Numbered from the stretch's first letter, positions 34,806 through 43,687 are shown. The stretch is 64,000 bases of DNA from Paenibacillus sp. FSL K6-3182 (GCF_037976325.1 NZ_CP150265.1:1443501-1507500); one strand, 5' to 3'. Notes: a model not told the origin generated them from the sequence alone. Numbers and translations: made by a program.

Positions 34806-35993
34806 ATGAAAGTATTTTGTCTTGGCGGTGCAGGTCGAATTTGTATGGAAGCGGTGCTGGATCTTGTTCAGTACTCCTCATTTGAGGTCATTACGATCGG
34901 TGATTTCAATCTGGAAGCGGCGCAGCAGCTTGCTGCCTCACTGAATGATAAACGTGTCAATGCAGTCAGAGTGAATGTACATGATCATGCGGCAACGGTA
35001 GAACAGCTTCGCGGCTACGATATTGTAATGGATGGAACTACGATTACATTAAACGGCTTGTCCACGGCATGTATTGCAGAGGCTGGCTGCCACGGCATTA
35101 ATTTGAACGGCTTTGGCGAAGAAGATGCAAGTCACGATGTATTTGTCCGCAACGGAAAAATGTGTTTGCCTGGCTTCGGGATGACGCCCGGTGTAACGCA
35201 AATGATGGCGATGCATGCTGCTAATCAGTTGAAGGAAGTGCATGAGGTACGGGTTAGTCATGGCTCATACCGGCCGATTGCATTCTCCAAATCGATAGCG
35301 GAAACGACGGTTTATGAGTATGATCCGAAGCTGCCTGGACGCGTAGTTTATGAGAAGGGGCAATTCATTCAGGTGGAGCCGTTTGCTCGTCCACGTGAAA
35401 TTGAGCTGCCAGAGCCGTACGGCAAATCGATTCAATACATTATTCCGCACGCAGAGACAAGAACGCTGGCAAAAGCGCTTGAGAGCAAGGATGTTCAGTT
35501 AATTGAAGTACGCGGTACATGGCCTCAGCAAAATATGAGACTCGTCCGTGCGTTATATGACTATGGGTTTATGCGCAACGATCGTATAAACATTGCAGGC
35601 CAGGAAATTGGCATTATGGATGCGATTGGGCAATACTTATTCGAATCGCAGGAAGGCCATGAAACGGAATTATACGGTTATTCTCTTCATATTGAAGTAA
35701 CAGGGATATCGGCACAGACTGGCGAAGCTTGCAAATATACACTTACCCATACACATCCTGCATCGGATGGTTCAGTAGAAGGCTGGGAGAAACTCCGTGC
35801 GTACACTAGAAACGTCGGCATTCCACTTGCGATAGCGACGGAGCTTATTGCGAGCGGTCAGACGTTATGCAAAGATCAAACAGGAATCATAACACCGGAA
35901 GAAGCTTTTGAACCGAGCATTATATTTGAGCAGCTAAGCAAGCGCGGCATTCTCATTCATGAAAAGATTGAGAGTTTAGTTGAAGTAGGCTAG
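34806..35993 (+). CDS. Saccharopine dehydrogenase-like oxidoreductase in the AEP operon
   Basis: ATG 34806, with AGGAG at 34791-34795, gives 395 residues; the frame can be extended to 34776 but that would overlap phnW. A Rossmann motif VFCLGGAGRICMEAVL opens the protein and the rest has the saccharopine dehydrogenase C-terminal pattern (PGFGMTPGVTQMMAMHA). It is co-directional with phnW and phnX. Its reaction is not known to me; it could act on N-substituted AEP-like amines or an unrelated amino acid. A homospermidine-synthase-like function is another option. Confidence 0.75.
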   Translation: MKVFCLGGAGRICMEAVLDLVQYSSFEVITIGDFNLEAAQQLAASLNDKRVNAVRVNVHDHAATVEQLRGYDIVMDGTTITLNGLSTACIAEAGCHGINLNGFGEEDASHDVFVRNGKMCLPGFGMTPGVTQMMAMHAANQLKEVHEVRVSHGSYRPIAFSKSIAETTVYEYDPKLPGRVVYEKGQFIQVEPFARPREIELPEPYGKSIQYIIPHAETRTLAKALESKDVQLIEVRGTWPQQNMRLVRALYDYGFMRNDRINIAGQEIGIMDAIGQYLFESQEGHETELYGYSLHIEVTGISAQTGEACKYTLTHTHPASDGSVEGWEKLRAYTRNVGIPLAIATELIASGQTLCKDQTGIITPEEAFEPSIIFEQLSKRGILIHEKIESLVEVG

Positions 35994-36048
35994 AATACGA
36001 TTAATAATCAAAACAGTAGACTAAGCTGAAGACGAAGGGGAAATAGAG

Positions 36049-36834
36049 ATGTCGCTAGCCGGAGAAGAGCGGAAGCAGATCATCATTAATATGCTGCAGC
36101 TAAAAGGAAAGGTTCGAACGCCGGAGCTTGTGCAGGCGCTTGATGTATCATCGGAAACGATCCGCCGTTATTTGGAGGAGCTGGAGGATGAGCTTAAGCT
36201 CAAGCGAGTATACGGCGGCGCCGTTAAGATTAATGTGGAGCGGGAAGAGCCCGCTTATGTTCGGCGTGAGGTGCAGCAGGCTGAAGAGAAAAGAAGGATC
36301 GGACGAGCTGCCTCCTCTCTCATTCAGGATAAAGACGTCGTTGTCATCGACGATGGAACAACGACGCTGCAAATGATCGATTCACTTGCTTACAAAAAAC
36401 AACTTACCGTTCTTGTTACATCCGTTTATACCTTAAACTTGCTGATTGGCTACAAAAATCGCAATATATTTGATGGTGAAATCGTGCTTATTGGCGGTCG
36501 CATTAACCCGAAGCATTACCGGACATCCGGTACGCTTGCGATGGAGTTTATGTCCAGTTTTAATGTGGATAAGGCTTTTATCGTTGCTGACGGTTTACAG
36601 ATTGATAGCGGTGTGACAAGCTACGAGGATGAGCGCGGCGTGTTGGCTAGAACTTTTATGAAACAAGCCAAGCAAACGATCGTGTTAGCTGATTATACGA
36701 AGATTGGGACGAACCATTTTTATAAGATTGCCGATTTTAAAGAGATTGATATGATTATTAGCGATGTAGCGCCTCCACAGGCTTGGCGTTCCAAGCTTGA
36801 TGATCAGGATGTGCACTGGATTGTAGCAGAATAG
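36049..36834 (+). CDS. DeoR-family transcriptional regulator
   Basis: The 261-residue protein has an N-terminal winged helix with VRTPELVQALDVSSETIRRYLE and a DeoR sensor domain (DDGTTTLQMIDSLA, IVLIGGRINPKHYRTSG, ADGLQIDSGVTS). Such regulators respond to phosphorylated sugars or related ligands. It is the last gene of the AEP operon and precedes the binding-protein gene. It may control the cluster in addition to phosphate-starvation control; no operator was identified. Confidence 0.88.
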   Translation: MSLAGEERKQIIINMLQLKGKVRTPELVQALDVSSETIRRYLEELEDELKLKRVYGGAVKINVEREEPAYVRREVQQAEEKRRIGRAASSLIQDKDVVVIDDGTTTLQMIDSLAYKKQLTVLVTSVYTLNLLIGYKNRNIFDGEIVLIGGRINPKHYRTSGTLAMEFMSSFNVDKAFIVADGLQIDSGVTSYEDERGVLARTFMKQAKQTIVLADYTKIGTNHFYKIADFKEIDMIISDVAPPQAWRSKLDDQDVHWIVAE

Positions 36835-36849
36835 CTGTTTATGGCAAAG

Positions 36850-36891
36850 GAATCTTTGAGTCTAATAAGACTTGGAGGTTCTTTTTTTTTT
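36850..36891 (+). terminator. Terminator after the DeoR gene
   Basis: A 13-bp stem with several wobble pairs (GAATCTTTGAGTC and GACTTGGAGGTTC) around TAATAA is followed by a long T run. It separates the operon from the next promoter. Confidence 0.8.
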
Positions 36892-36961
36892 ACCAACCAA
36901 ATGCAAATTACTCAAAGGAAAAACACATCTAATTAGCGGAAATCAAAAACAAAACAATTTA

Positions 36962-36993
36962 TTTACTTGTATTTTACAGTGCGTTAAACAAAC
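36962..36993 (+). promoter_or_regulatory. Binding-protein promoter with PhoP-box-like repeats
   Basis: TTTACT (36962) and TTTACA (36973) lie 11 bases apart, followed by TTAAAC (36984). Aligned with 29860-29891, most of the 32 bases match, so the two transport promoters share regulation. Confidence 0.6.
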
Positions 36994-37043
36994 AAGCATA
37001 TAGTAGGAATAGAGAAGAAGAACAAACAAAGGGAGAGAAAAAA

Positions 37044-38156
37044 ATGAAAAGAAGCTGGTTTCTGCTTGTGAGCATGATAGTTATTGTTACGGTATTATCC
37101 GCATGCGGAGGTAACGGAGGATCGAGCAGTAAAGGAAATAACAAAATGGGCAATACTTCTGAAGCAACAGAATCAACAGAATCATCGCTTGATACGGATA
37201 GCAAAGAACTTACCGTATACACTGCGCTTGAGGATGATCTTATTAAAGAGTATTTGAAAACTTTTTATGAAAAATACCCAGACATCAAATTGAATATCGT
37301 TCGTGATTCAACAGGTATCATTACGGCTAAGCTGCTTGCTGAGAAGGATAATCCGCAAGCGGATGTCGTGTGGGGCGTTGCAGCAACAAGCTTGCTAGTA
37401 CTGGATCAAAACAGCATGCTGGAGCCTTATTCTCCTGCTGGCGTAGATCGGATTCTTGCTGAGTTTAAAGATACTAGAAGTCCGGAGCATTGGGTAGGCA
37501 TTGATGCATGGGAGACTGCTTTTATTGCTAATACGGTTGAGCTGGAGAAAAAAGGTTTGGCAGTTCCGAAGACATACGAGGATCTGCTTAAGCCAGAATA
37601 TAAAGGTCTAATCACGATGCCTAACCCTGCATCATCTGGTACGGGTTTCCTCACGGTATCGGGCTTGGCGCAGCTGCTTGGAGCAGATAAAGCATGGGAA
37701 TACATGGACAAACTGCATGAGAACATTGGCATCTACACACACTCAGGTTCGAAGCCGGCAAAAATGGCTGGTACTGGCGAATATCCAATCGGGATCTCCT
37801 TCGGATACCGCGGTATTAAAGAAAAAAGCGGCGGATCGCCAGTTGAAGTAGTGTTCCCGGCAGAAGGCTCAGGCTGGGATGTCGAGGCAAATGCAATGAT
37901 TAAGAAATCGAAAATGAAAAAAGCAGCACAGACGTTTTTGGACTGGGCAATTACAGACGATGCAATGGCTGAATATAGCAAAAACTATCCGATCGTAGCT
38001 GTGAAGAGTGACACTAGCGTCATTCCAGAAGGTTATACTAAAAACCCGATTGAGCAATTAATCAAATACGATCTGCAAGAAGCGGCTAAACAAAGAGACA
38101 CTATTTTAAAAGAGTGGAGCAACCGCTACGACAGCAAGAGCGAGCCGAAATCATAA
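37044..38156 (+). CDS. 2-Aminoethylphosphonate-type ABC substrate-binding lipoprotein
   Basis: The 370-residue protein has a lipoprotein signal ([14 protein letters not shown], Cys21) and an iron/AEP-type extracellular binding fold ([43 protein letters not shown]). It resembles PhnS-type proteins. AGGGAGAG precedes ATG 37044. It has its own promoter and would feed the ATPase and fused permease encoded 6 kb upstream. Substrate assignment rests on the operon context. Confidence 0.88.
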   Translation: MKRSWFLLVSMIVIVTVLSACGGNGGSSSKGNNKMGNTSEATESTESSLDTDSKELTVYTALEDDLIKEYLKTFYEKYPDIKLNIVRDSTGIITAKLLAEKDNPQADVVWGVAATSLLVLDQNSMLEPYSPAGVDRILAEFKDTRSPEHWVGIDAWETAFIANTVELEKKGLAVPKTYEDLLKPEYKGLITMPNPASSGTGFLTVSGLAQLLGADKAWEYMDKLHENIGIYTHSGSKPAKMAGTGEYPIGISFGYRGIKEKSGGSPVEVVFPAEGSGWDVEANAMIKKSKMKKAAQTFLDWAITDDAMAEYSKNYPIVAVKSDTSVIPEGYTKNPIEQLIKYDLQEAAKQRDTILKEWSNRYDSKSEPKS

Positions 38157-38168
38157 TAGTTGTATAAA

Positions 38169-38212
38169 GAAAAAGGCTGACAAGCGCTAGTTAAGCTGCT
38201 GTCAGCCTTTTC
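38169..38212 (+). terminator. Terminator after the AEP binding protein
   Basis: AAAAGGCTGACA (38171-38182) pairs perfectly with TGTCAGCCTTTT (38200-38211). Confidence 0.9.
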
Positions 38213-38268
38213 ACTAGCACGCTCCCTATTGAACATAACGAAAAACACGATTTGGAAGGAGAATGGAC

Positions 38269-39330
38269 ATGTTGTTGAGAGTGAAAAAAATAGCAATTTT
38301 GTTAATAGTGATGACGTTGTTTTCTGGCGTCTCTACGCTAACGGGCATTGGCCGCTCAGCTTTGCTGCCTGCTGCATATGCTGCGGCTGCAACGTTGTCG
38401 CTTACCGTCAATCAGAAAAATGCGGCAGTCGGACAGCCAGTTGAGGTCGTTGTAAAAGGGGAGCAATTAAATGATTTATATGGCTTCGAGATTAAACTGA
38501 AGTACAACACAGCAAAGCTTAAATTCAAACAGGCGACAGCAGCGTGGAAAGGAATGCCTATTTCACCGATTGATAAAGATGGGGTTATAACATTCGCTCA
38601 TACGAAGATTGGGAAGGATAGCGGAGTGAGCGGATCGGCAGTTATTGCGACGTTTACTTTTGAGGGAGTTGCGAGTGGAAAGGCGAGCGTTGAGCTGGTA
38701 GAAGCGAAGCTGGTCGATAGCCAGGTCAAGGCGGTTCAGCTGAAAAATGCGGCGAAGCTGGCTTTGCTCTTAAGTTCTTCGACGCCAGTATCCTTCAGTG
38801 ATATAAAAGGCCACTGGGCTGAGGCAAATATTACAAGAGCGGCTTCGCTTGGCATCGTAACAGGCTTTGAGAACGGTGCTTTTCAACCTAATGGCTGGGT
38901 AACGCGTTCGCAATTTGTTGCTATGATCGGCCGTGCATTCGAGTTGAATGCTAAGCAAGCGAAGGAAGTTAATTTTAAAGACAAGGGACAGTTTCCAGCT
39001 TGGGCAGAGGCTTTAATAGCGGAGGCTGTGAATGCTGAGGTAATTAGCGGTTATGACGATGGTACTTTCCGGCCAAACCGCCATATTTCAAGAGCGGAAA
39101 TGGTGGCAATGACGATGCGTACATCTGGTTTTCCGCTCGACGAGAACCCGTCAATTCGTTTTGCGGATGCCTCGCAAATACCAGCTTGGGCTAAGCCGGC
39201 TGTAGCGGCTGCTGTTTCTCGCAATCTGCTTAAGGGGAGAAGCGGCAATCGCTTTGAACCGCAGGCAAAGGCTACTCGTGCAGAAGCATTGACGTTTATT
39301 TTGACGCTCATCGATAGCCAGAATAAATAG
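38269..39330 (+). CDS. Surface protein with cohesin and three SLH domains
   Basis: ATG 38269 is preferred over 38263 because AAGGAG (38256-38261) then has 7-base spacing. The 353-residue protein has a signal peptide (ending about AAYAAA), a cohesin-like domain (about 35-150: LSLTVNQKNAAVGQPVEVVV ... IATFTFEGVASGKASV) and three SLH repeats (about 160-350: FSDIKGHWAEANI, FKDKGQFPAWAEALI, FADASQIPAWAKPAV). SLH domains bind pyruvylated wall polymer, so the cohesin is displayed on the surface. It could hold the dockerin of the protein encoded at 25396-28641. It lies next to the AEP cluster. Confidence 0.85.
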   Translation: MLLRVKKIAILLIVMTLFSGVSTLTGIGRSALLPAAYAAAATLSLTVNQKNAAVGQPVEVVVKGEQLNDLYGFEIKLKYNTAKLKFKQATAAWKGMPISPIDKDGVITFAHTKIGKDSGVSGSAVIATFTFEGVASGKASVELVEAKLVDSQVKAVQLKNAAKLALLLSSSTPVSFSDIKGHWAEANITRAASLGIVTGFENGAFQPNGWVTRSQFVAMIGRAFELNAKQAKEVNFKDKGQFPAWAEALIAEAVNAEVISGYDDGTFRPNRHISRAEMVAMTMRTSGFPLDENPSIRFADASQIPAWAKPAVAAAVSRNLLKGRSGNRFEPQAKATRAEALTFILTLIDSQNK

Positions 39331-39442
39331 ACTTGTTCACCCAGAGCAGAGGCGTTTAGCCATTTCAAGAAAGTGTGGGCGGGCATAAAAAATGAGCAGG
39401 AGCACATTTTACGAAATAGCCTATACCTTTTTTACTAAAAAT

Positions 39443-39451
39443 CATAGGATA
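39443..39451 (+). promoter_or_regulatory. Sigma-K-like -10 box of the second YjcZ-type gene
   Basis: CATAGGATA at 39443-39451 is identical to the box at 25056-25064, with the same flanks on both sides. An ACC sequence about 15 bases upstream fits the loose sigma-K -35. Confidence 0.65.
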
Positions 39452-39480
39452 CTGTACCTTAGTAAAAAGGAGATGAACAA

Positions 39481-39648
39481 ATGGGCTATGGAGTAGCAGG
39501 GGTTGGCGCAGGAAATTGCGGACCTTCTTATCCAGTTGCAGGTGTTAGCAATTGTGGAACTGGAGTTGGCGGCTGGGGAACTGGTATCGGTATTATATTG
39601 GTACTCTTCATTTTGCTTGTTATTATTTCCCGCGCTGTATGCTGGTAA
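39481..39648 (+). CDS. YjcZ-family sporulation-type small membrane protein (copy 2)
   Basis: The 55-residue protein starts MGYGVAGVGAGNCGPSYP and ends with the hydrophobic helix GIILVLFILLVIISRAVCW, a close paralogue of the protein at 25096-25257. The RBS AAAAAGGAGATG is also the same. Promoter and terminator loop (CCTGAGCC) are conserved, so the whole transcription unit was duplicated. Confidence 0.85.
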   Translation: MGYGVAGVGAGNCGPSYPVAGVSNCGTGVGGWGTGIGIILVLFILLVIISRAVCW

Positions 39649-39708
39649 TCAACAAAGCTTGCTTGTAAATCGGAATCAATGCGTTTTCCACTAATTGAAA
39701 TAGTATTA

Positions 39709-39740
39709 AACCCCCAAGTGCCTGAGCCTTGGGGGTTTTG
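39709..39740. terminator. Bidirectional terminator after YjcZ copy 2
   Basis: AACCCCCAAG (39709-39718) pairs perfectly with CTTGGGGGTT (39728-39737), followed by TTG. It lies between YjcZ copy 2 and the convergent RidA gene. Confidence 0.85.
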
Positions 39741-39750
39741 CCTGTTCATG

Positions 39751-40215
39751 CTATTCGCGAACCTCTGCAATGAGCTCGATTTCAACTGGCGTATGGAATG
39801 GAAGGTCGCTTGTACCAATCGCGGACCTTGCATGGCGTCCATTTTCTCCGAATACTTCAATGAGCAGATCCGATGCGCCGTTCAGCACATAAGGCTGATC
39901 GCCGAAACCGGGAGCGCTGTTGATGAAACCAAGAATTTTTACGATTTTTACGACACGGTCAAGGTCGCCTAGGTGAGTTTTCATCGCCGCAAGCAGGTTG
40001 ATAACGACTTGGCGCGCTGCTTCTTGACCTTGCTCGATCGTTAGATCAGAGCCGATTTTACCTTCATACATGAGAACACCATCGATACGGCAGTCGAAGC
40101 CGGAAGTATAGATGAGATTGCCCGTTTGGTTGACCGGAATGTAGGAGAACTTAGGCTTAGTCGTTTCAGGCAAAACAATTCCTAGCTCAGCAAGACGTTT
40201 TTCAATAATAGACAT
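39751..40215 (-). CDS. RidA-family protein (YjgF/UK114)
   Basis: The 154-residue protein has the RidA core: IYTSGFDCRIDGVLM, GQEAARQVVINLLAAMKTHLG and HARSAIGTSDLPFHTPVEIE, with the Arg in HARSAIG expected to bind the substrate carboxylate. RidA proteins hydrolyse reactive enamine/imine products from PLP enzymes. It is the last gene of a D-amino-acid operon whose second gene encodes a PLP enzyme, which fits that job. This is a longer subfamily than E. coli RidA. Confidence 0.9.
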   Translation of the reverse strand: MSIIEKRLAELGIVLPETTKPKFSYIPVNQTGNLIYTSGFDCRIDGVLMYEGKIGSDLTIEQGQEAARQVVINLLAAMKTHLGDLDRVVKIVKILGFINSAPGFGDQPYVLNGASDLLIEVFGENGRHARSAIGTSDLPFHTPVEIELIAEVRE

Positions 40216-40258
40216 TATAAAACAGCTCCTTGTTTATCAATTGTGTATTGCGGGTTAA

Positions 40259-41863
40259 CTAATGCGTGCAGCAGTGCTGCGCGCGAATAAGATTACCTTC
40301 GCGCTTATGCGTGTGTTCACCATGTGAAAGCGTGAGCTGGCCGGCAACGATAACATGCGAGATGCCGGACGGATATTGACGCGGGTCCTCGAACGTAGCT
40401 GTGTCTTGGATGACAGCTGGGTCGAATACCGTGATGTCAGCAGCATATCCTGGCACAAGCAGTCCTCTTTTGCCAAGTTTAAAGCGCTGTACGGGAAATG
40501 AGGTTAGCTTGCGAACCGCCTGCTCAAGCGACAGTACCTTATCCTCACGCACATATTTTGCAAAAACGCGTGGAAAGGTGCCGTACGTGCGCGGATGAGG
40601 CTTGCCGATCTCGCAGTTCAAGCTGTCGGATGCAATCAATGATTTCTCATAACCGATGACCTGCTTCACATCGTCGTCGGACATATGGAAGTAGACAATC
40701 GCGATTTGACCATTCTCCTCAAGCAGAAGATCCATCATGCAATCGACGGGATGTTCTCCGCGAAGCTCGGCAACCTCGGCGATTGATTTGCCTTCGAGTG
40801 CCTTGTTCGCTTCGGTCTGAATCGAAGAAATAATGATGCTGGACCAGCCAGTTGAACATACAAGATTATCCCAAGTGTCCTGCTCGCGGCTTAGCTCTTC
40901 TTTGATCCGCAGGCGGAGCGCCTTATCGCGGAACGCTTCAAGTGTTGCATGAATGCCGCCCTCTAGCACCCAAGGAGGGAGGACGGTTGTTAAGGTGGTG
41001 GAGCCTGCCGCGTAGGGATAAACATCAACTGTGACGTCCATACCGCGTGCTCTTGCCGCTTCTACAAGCTCCAGCGCATCAAGCGCTTTACCCCAATTGG
41101 CGCGGCCTGCTGCTTTCAAATGACTGATATGCAGCGAGATGCCGACTCGTTCAGCGATCCATATGACCTCTGCAACGGACGGCAGCAAGTTATTGCCCTC
41201 ACCGCGAATATGTGTGGAGAGCAAACCGTTGTATTTAGGCAAAACGCTGCAAAGCTCAACCAGCTCTTCGCGTGAAGTATAGCTGCCAGGTGCATACAAT
41301 AGGCCAATTGATAATCCGATTGCGCCTGCTCGCAGCCCTTCTTCAAGCAGTGTCTTCATCCGCTCGATTTCGTCTTTCGTCGCAGGACGGTTCTCGAAGC
41401 CCATGACTGCGATACGAAGTGCACCGTGTGCTACATAGGTGGCGATGTGCTCCGATGGATTGGATTTGCTGACAAAATCCATATATTGACCAACCGTTTC
41501 CCACGGCCACTCCCAGCTTGTACTCCCAAGTACGGGCTGCACATACGACTGCAGCAGTGCGCCTTTACTCCGAATAAATGGAGCAGGGGCGAGGCCGCAG
41601 TTGCCGACAACCTCAGTTGTTACCCCTTGCTGCAGCTTAATTTCACTGTAAGGATGATCAATAATCATCAGATCCGAGTGGCAATGCCCATCGATGAAGC
41701 CAGGAGAAATCACTTTGCGTCCCACATCAATGATTTGGCTAGCCTCTTGATCAATTTGGCCAATAGAAACAATGATGCCATCTTTGACTCCAACATCGCC
41801 GCCGTACCAAGGATTGCCGCTGCCATCGACGATTTTGCCGTTTTTCAAAATAAGATCGAGCAT
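40259..41863 (-). CDS. D-aminoacylase (N-acyl-D-amino-acid deacylase)
   Basis: The 534-residue protein is an amidohydrolase-superfamily D-aminoacylase: ISPGFIDGHCHSD metal motif, a conserved Cys (GNCGLAPAPF) that bridges or binds the metal, GLSIGLLYAPGSY, STHIRGEG, HISHLKAAG and ASDSLN. It cuts N-acyl-D-amino acids to free D-amino acids in the cytoplasm. The start at 41863 is chosen because GGAGGAGGC lies just upstream; the frame can extend to 41902. It follows the D-threonine-aldolase-like gene by 22 bases. Confidence 0.93.
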   Translation of the reverse strand: MLDLILKNGKIVDGSGNPWYGGDVGVKDGIIVSIGQIDQEASQIIDVGRKVISPGFIDGHCHSDLMIIDHPYSEIKLQQGVTTEVVGNCGLAPAPFIRSKGALLQSYVQPVLGSTSWEWPWETVGQYMDFVSKSNPSEHIATYVAHGALRIAVMGFENRPATKDEIERMKTLLEEGLRAGAIGLSIGLLYAPGSYTSREELVELCSVLPKYNGLLSTHIRGEGNNLLPSVAEVIWIAERVGISLHISHLKAAGRANWGKALDALELVEAARARGMDVTVDVYPYAAGSTTLTTVLPPWVLEGGIHATLEAFRDKALRLRIKEELSREQDTWDNLVCSTGWSSIIISSIQTEANKALEGKSIAEVAELRGEHPVDCMMDLLLEENGQIAIVYFHMSDDDVKQVIGYEKSLIASDSLNCEIGKPHPRTYGTFPRVFAKYVREDKVLSLEQAVRKLTSFPVQRFKLGKRGLLVPGYAADITVFDPAVIQDTATFEDPRQYPSGISHVIVAGQLTLSHGEHTHKREGNLIRAQHCCTH

Positions 41864-41885
41864 GTTATAAGCCTCCTCCTTCTCG

Positions 41886-43025
41886 TTATTCGAGCATTCC
41901 ACGAGCCGCTACAGTCGTTTTGTGAAGCTGCCCAGTGGAATCCTTGATGTAGACAAAGCTGTGCAAATTAACGGTGCTGCAAATATGATTGGGGATGATA
42001 CGCACCAAGTCGCCAACCTGATAGTTGGAACCCGGCTGTACACGAATCATGCCGTGCTCCTCATTCATTCGCTCCAAAATCGCTTCAGGATCTCCGATGA
42101 TATGGCCGAAGCCCTTAAGGAATAAAGGTGAATTGCCCGGTTGTACGTCCGTTGCGAATGTTTTGCTGCCGCCGTCAATGATGATTAAATCTTCATAGGG
42201 CCTGCTGACAATAGTAGCCAGCACCACGCCGGCACAATCCTCAAGCGCACATGTTCCGAAAGCTGCCTGCATCCGGTCTTGATAAATGTAAGTTCCGGGA
42301 CGAACTTCAGTGATGCCGTCAACTTCAGCAGCGAACAGCGCAGTAGGCGAAGAGCCTACACTTACATCCTCAATGGCGATGCCTGCGCTCCGTAGAGCTG
42401 CAGCAGCCTCAACCATCAAGCGACCCTCTTCATGGCCGGCTGCTTGCAAATCGAGCGTCGATGCTCCGCTGACCATAGCCCCTCGATAGGTGAAAATACC
42501 GCTAAGCTTTATGCCGTCAAGATCATTGATTTGCTTCGCAAGCTCCACGGCTTTGTCGATCGCAACTCCTGTACGGCGAAGTCCCGTTTCCAGTTCAAGG
42601 CGTACTTCCAGCACTGCGCCTTCACGCACGGCTGTCTCAGAAATGCGCTTCGCACCCTCTAAGCTATCGACTCCGATAATTAAACGAACGCCGGATAGAC
42701 TGAGCCGAGCTGCACGCTCAAGCTTGGATTTGGCCACTAACGGATAAGCGACAAAAATATCACGAATGCCGCCGCTTGCCATGATCTCTGCTTCGGAAAT
42801 TTTGGCTACGGTGATGCCGATGGCACCAGCTGCGAGCTGCCTTGAGGCCATTTCCGGCAGCTTATGTGTTTTGGCATGGGGACGAAGCTTTACGCCGCGT
42901 TTCGCGATAGCTTCTGCCATTGCAGCAATGTTGTTGTCGACAGCATCACTGTCGATGACAACGCATGGTGTTTCTAGCTTAAGCAAGGCTTCCTCATCTT
43001 TGCGTACGTTTAATATCTCGCTCAT
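41886..43025 (-). CDS. D-threonine aldolase/D-serine dehydratase-like PLP enzyme
   Basis: The 379-residue protein has a fold III PLP barrel (alanine racemase N-terminal type) with TPCVVIDSDAVDNNI and the PLP-lysine in RPHAKTHKLPEMA, plus the C-terminal domain with HICSTVNLH, whose His and Cys bind a metal in this family. It would cleave or dehydrate beta-hydroxy D-amino acids. It overlaps the regulator gene by ATGA. The choice between aldolase and dehydratase cannot be made from sequence. Confidence 0.9.
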   Translation of the reverse strand: MSEILNVRKDEEALLKLETPCVVIDSDAVDNNIAAMAEAIAKRGVKLRPHAKTHKLPEMASRQLAAGAIGITVAKISEAEIMASGGIRDIFVAYPLVAKSKLERAARLSLSGVRLIIGVDSLEGAKRISETAVREGAVLEVRLELETGLRRTGVAIDKAVELAKQINDLDGIKLSGIFTYRGAMVSGASTLDLQAAGHEEGRLMVEAAAALRSAGIAIEDVSVGSSPTALFAAEVDGITEVRPGTYIYQDRMQAAFGTCALEDCAGVVLATIVSRPYEDLIIIDGGSKTFATDVQPGNSPLFLKGFGHIIGDPEAILERMNEEHGMIRVQPGSNYQVGDLVRIIPNHICSTVNLHSFVYIKDSTGQLHKTTVAARGMLE

Positions 43026-43687
43026 TCGCTTGCTCCTTCATCGCTATCTCCGCCTTTGGATTCTTCCAAATAGCTGTATAACGTAAATTTTGAAATGCTC
43101 AAATAGCTGCAAACCTTCTCGCCTGACTTTTTAATGAGAAAAGCACCCTTTTGATCAAGCAATTGAATGATTTTAATTTTATCTTCTTTGGTCATGGCAG
43201 CTGGCGGCTTGCCAATCGTGACCTGCGCTTCCTGTATGAGCGTATCGAGCAGGTCGTTCACGTTGCTGACAAACGATTCCCGAACCGGCTGTAGTCCGCT
43301 CGCTGTCAGCGATTGAAGCGTTTTCTCGGCAACCATCAGATCGGTAATGTCAAAGTTGATGCAGAGCGCTCCAATGATGGTGCCGGCGTTATTTTTTACA
43401 TACATGGAGGTCGAACGGAGAATACGTCCATCCTTCGTCTGGGTAACATAATTATGGCGGTTATCACCCTCGGAGGTGCCTCTCATAATTTCCAGTCCAA
43501 GATTCGTGCCAGGATCTCCTACATTTCTTCCGGTGACGTGGCCGTTCTCGATGACAACAATGGTGCTGTCTACGGGCTTTGACCAGTCATGCACAACGAC
43601 CTCGCAATTGTCTCCAAACTGCGCGGTTATACCTTTGGCCATCTCCGTCAAAAATAGTAATTCTTGAGATATTGATTCCACTTGCAT
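43022..43687 (-). CDS. PAS-domain/HTH regulator of D-amino-acid genes (DauR/YheO-like)
   Basis: The 221-residue protein has a YheO-like PAS domain (CEVVVHDWSKPVDSTIVVIE, YVKNNAGTIIGALCINFDIT) and a C-terminal helix-turn-helix (TKEDKIKIIQLLDQKGAFLIKK ... VCSYLSISKFTLYSYLEE, given in pieces). DauR from Pseudomonas is a repressor of D-arginine catabolism with the same layout. It is the first gene of the operon and is translationally coupled to the PLP enzyme. The ligand is unknown. Confidence 0.85.
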   Translation of the reverse strand: MQVESISQELLFLTEMAKGITAQFGDNCEVVVHDWSKPVDSTIVVIENGHVTGRNVGDPGTNLGLEIMRGTSEGDNRHNYVTQTKDGRILRSTSMYVKNNAGTIIGALCINFDITDLMVAEKTLQSLTASGLQPVRESFVSNVNDLLDTLIQEAQVTIGKPPAAMTKEDKIKIIQLLDQKGAFLIKKSGEKVCSYLSISKFTLYSYLEESKGGDSDEGASE

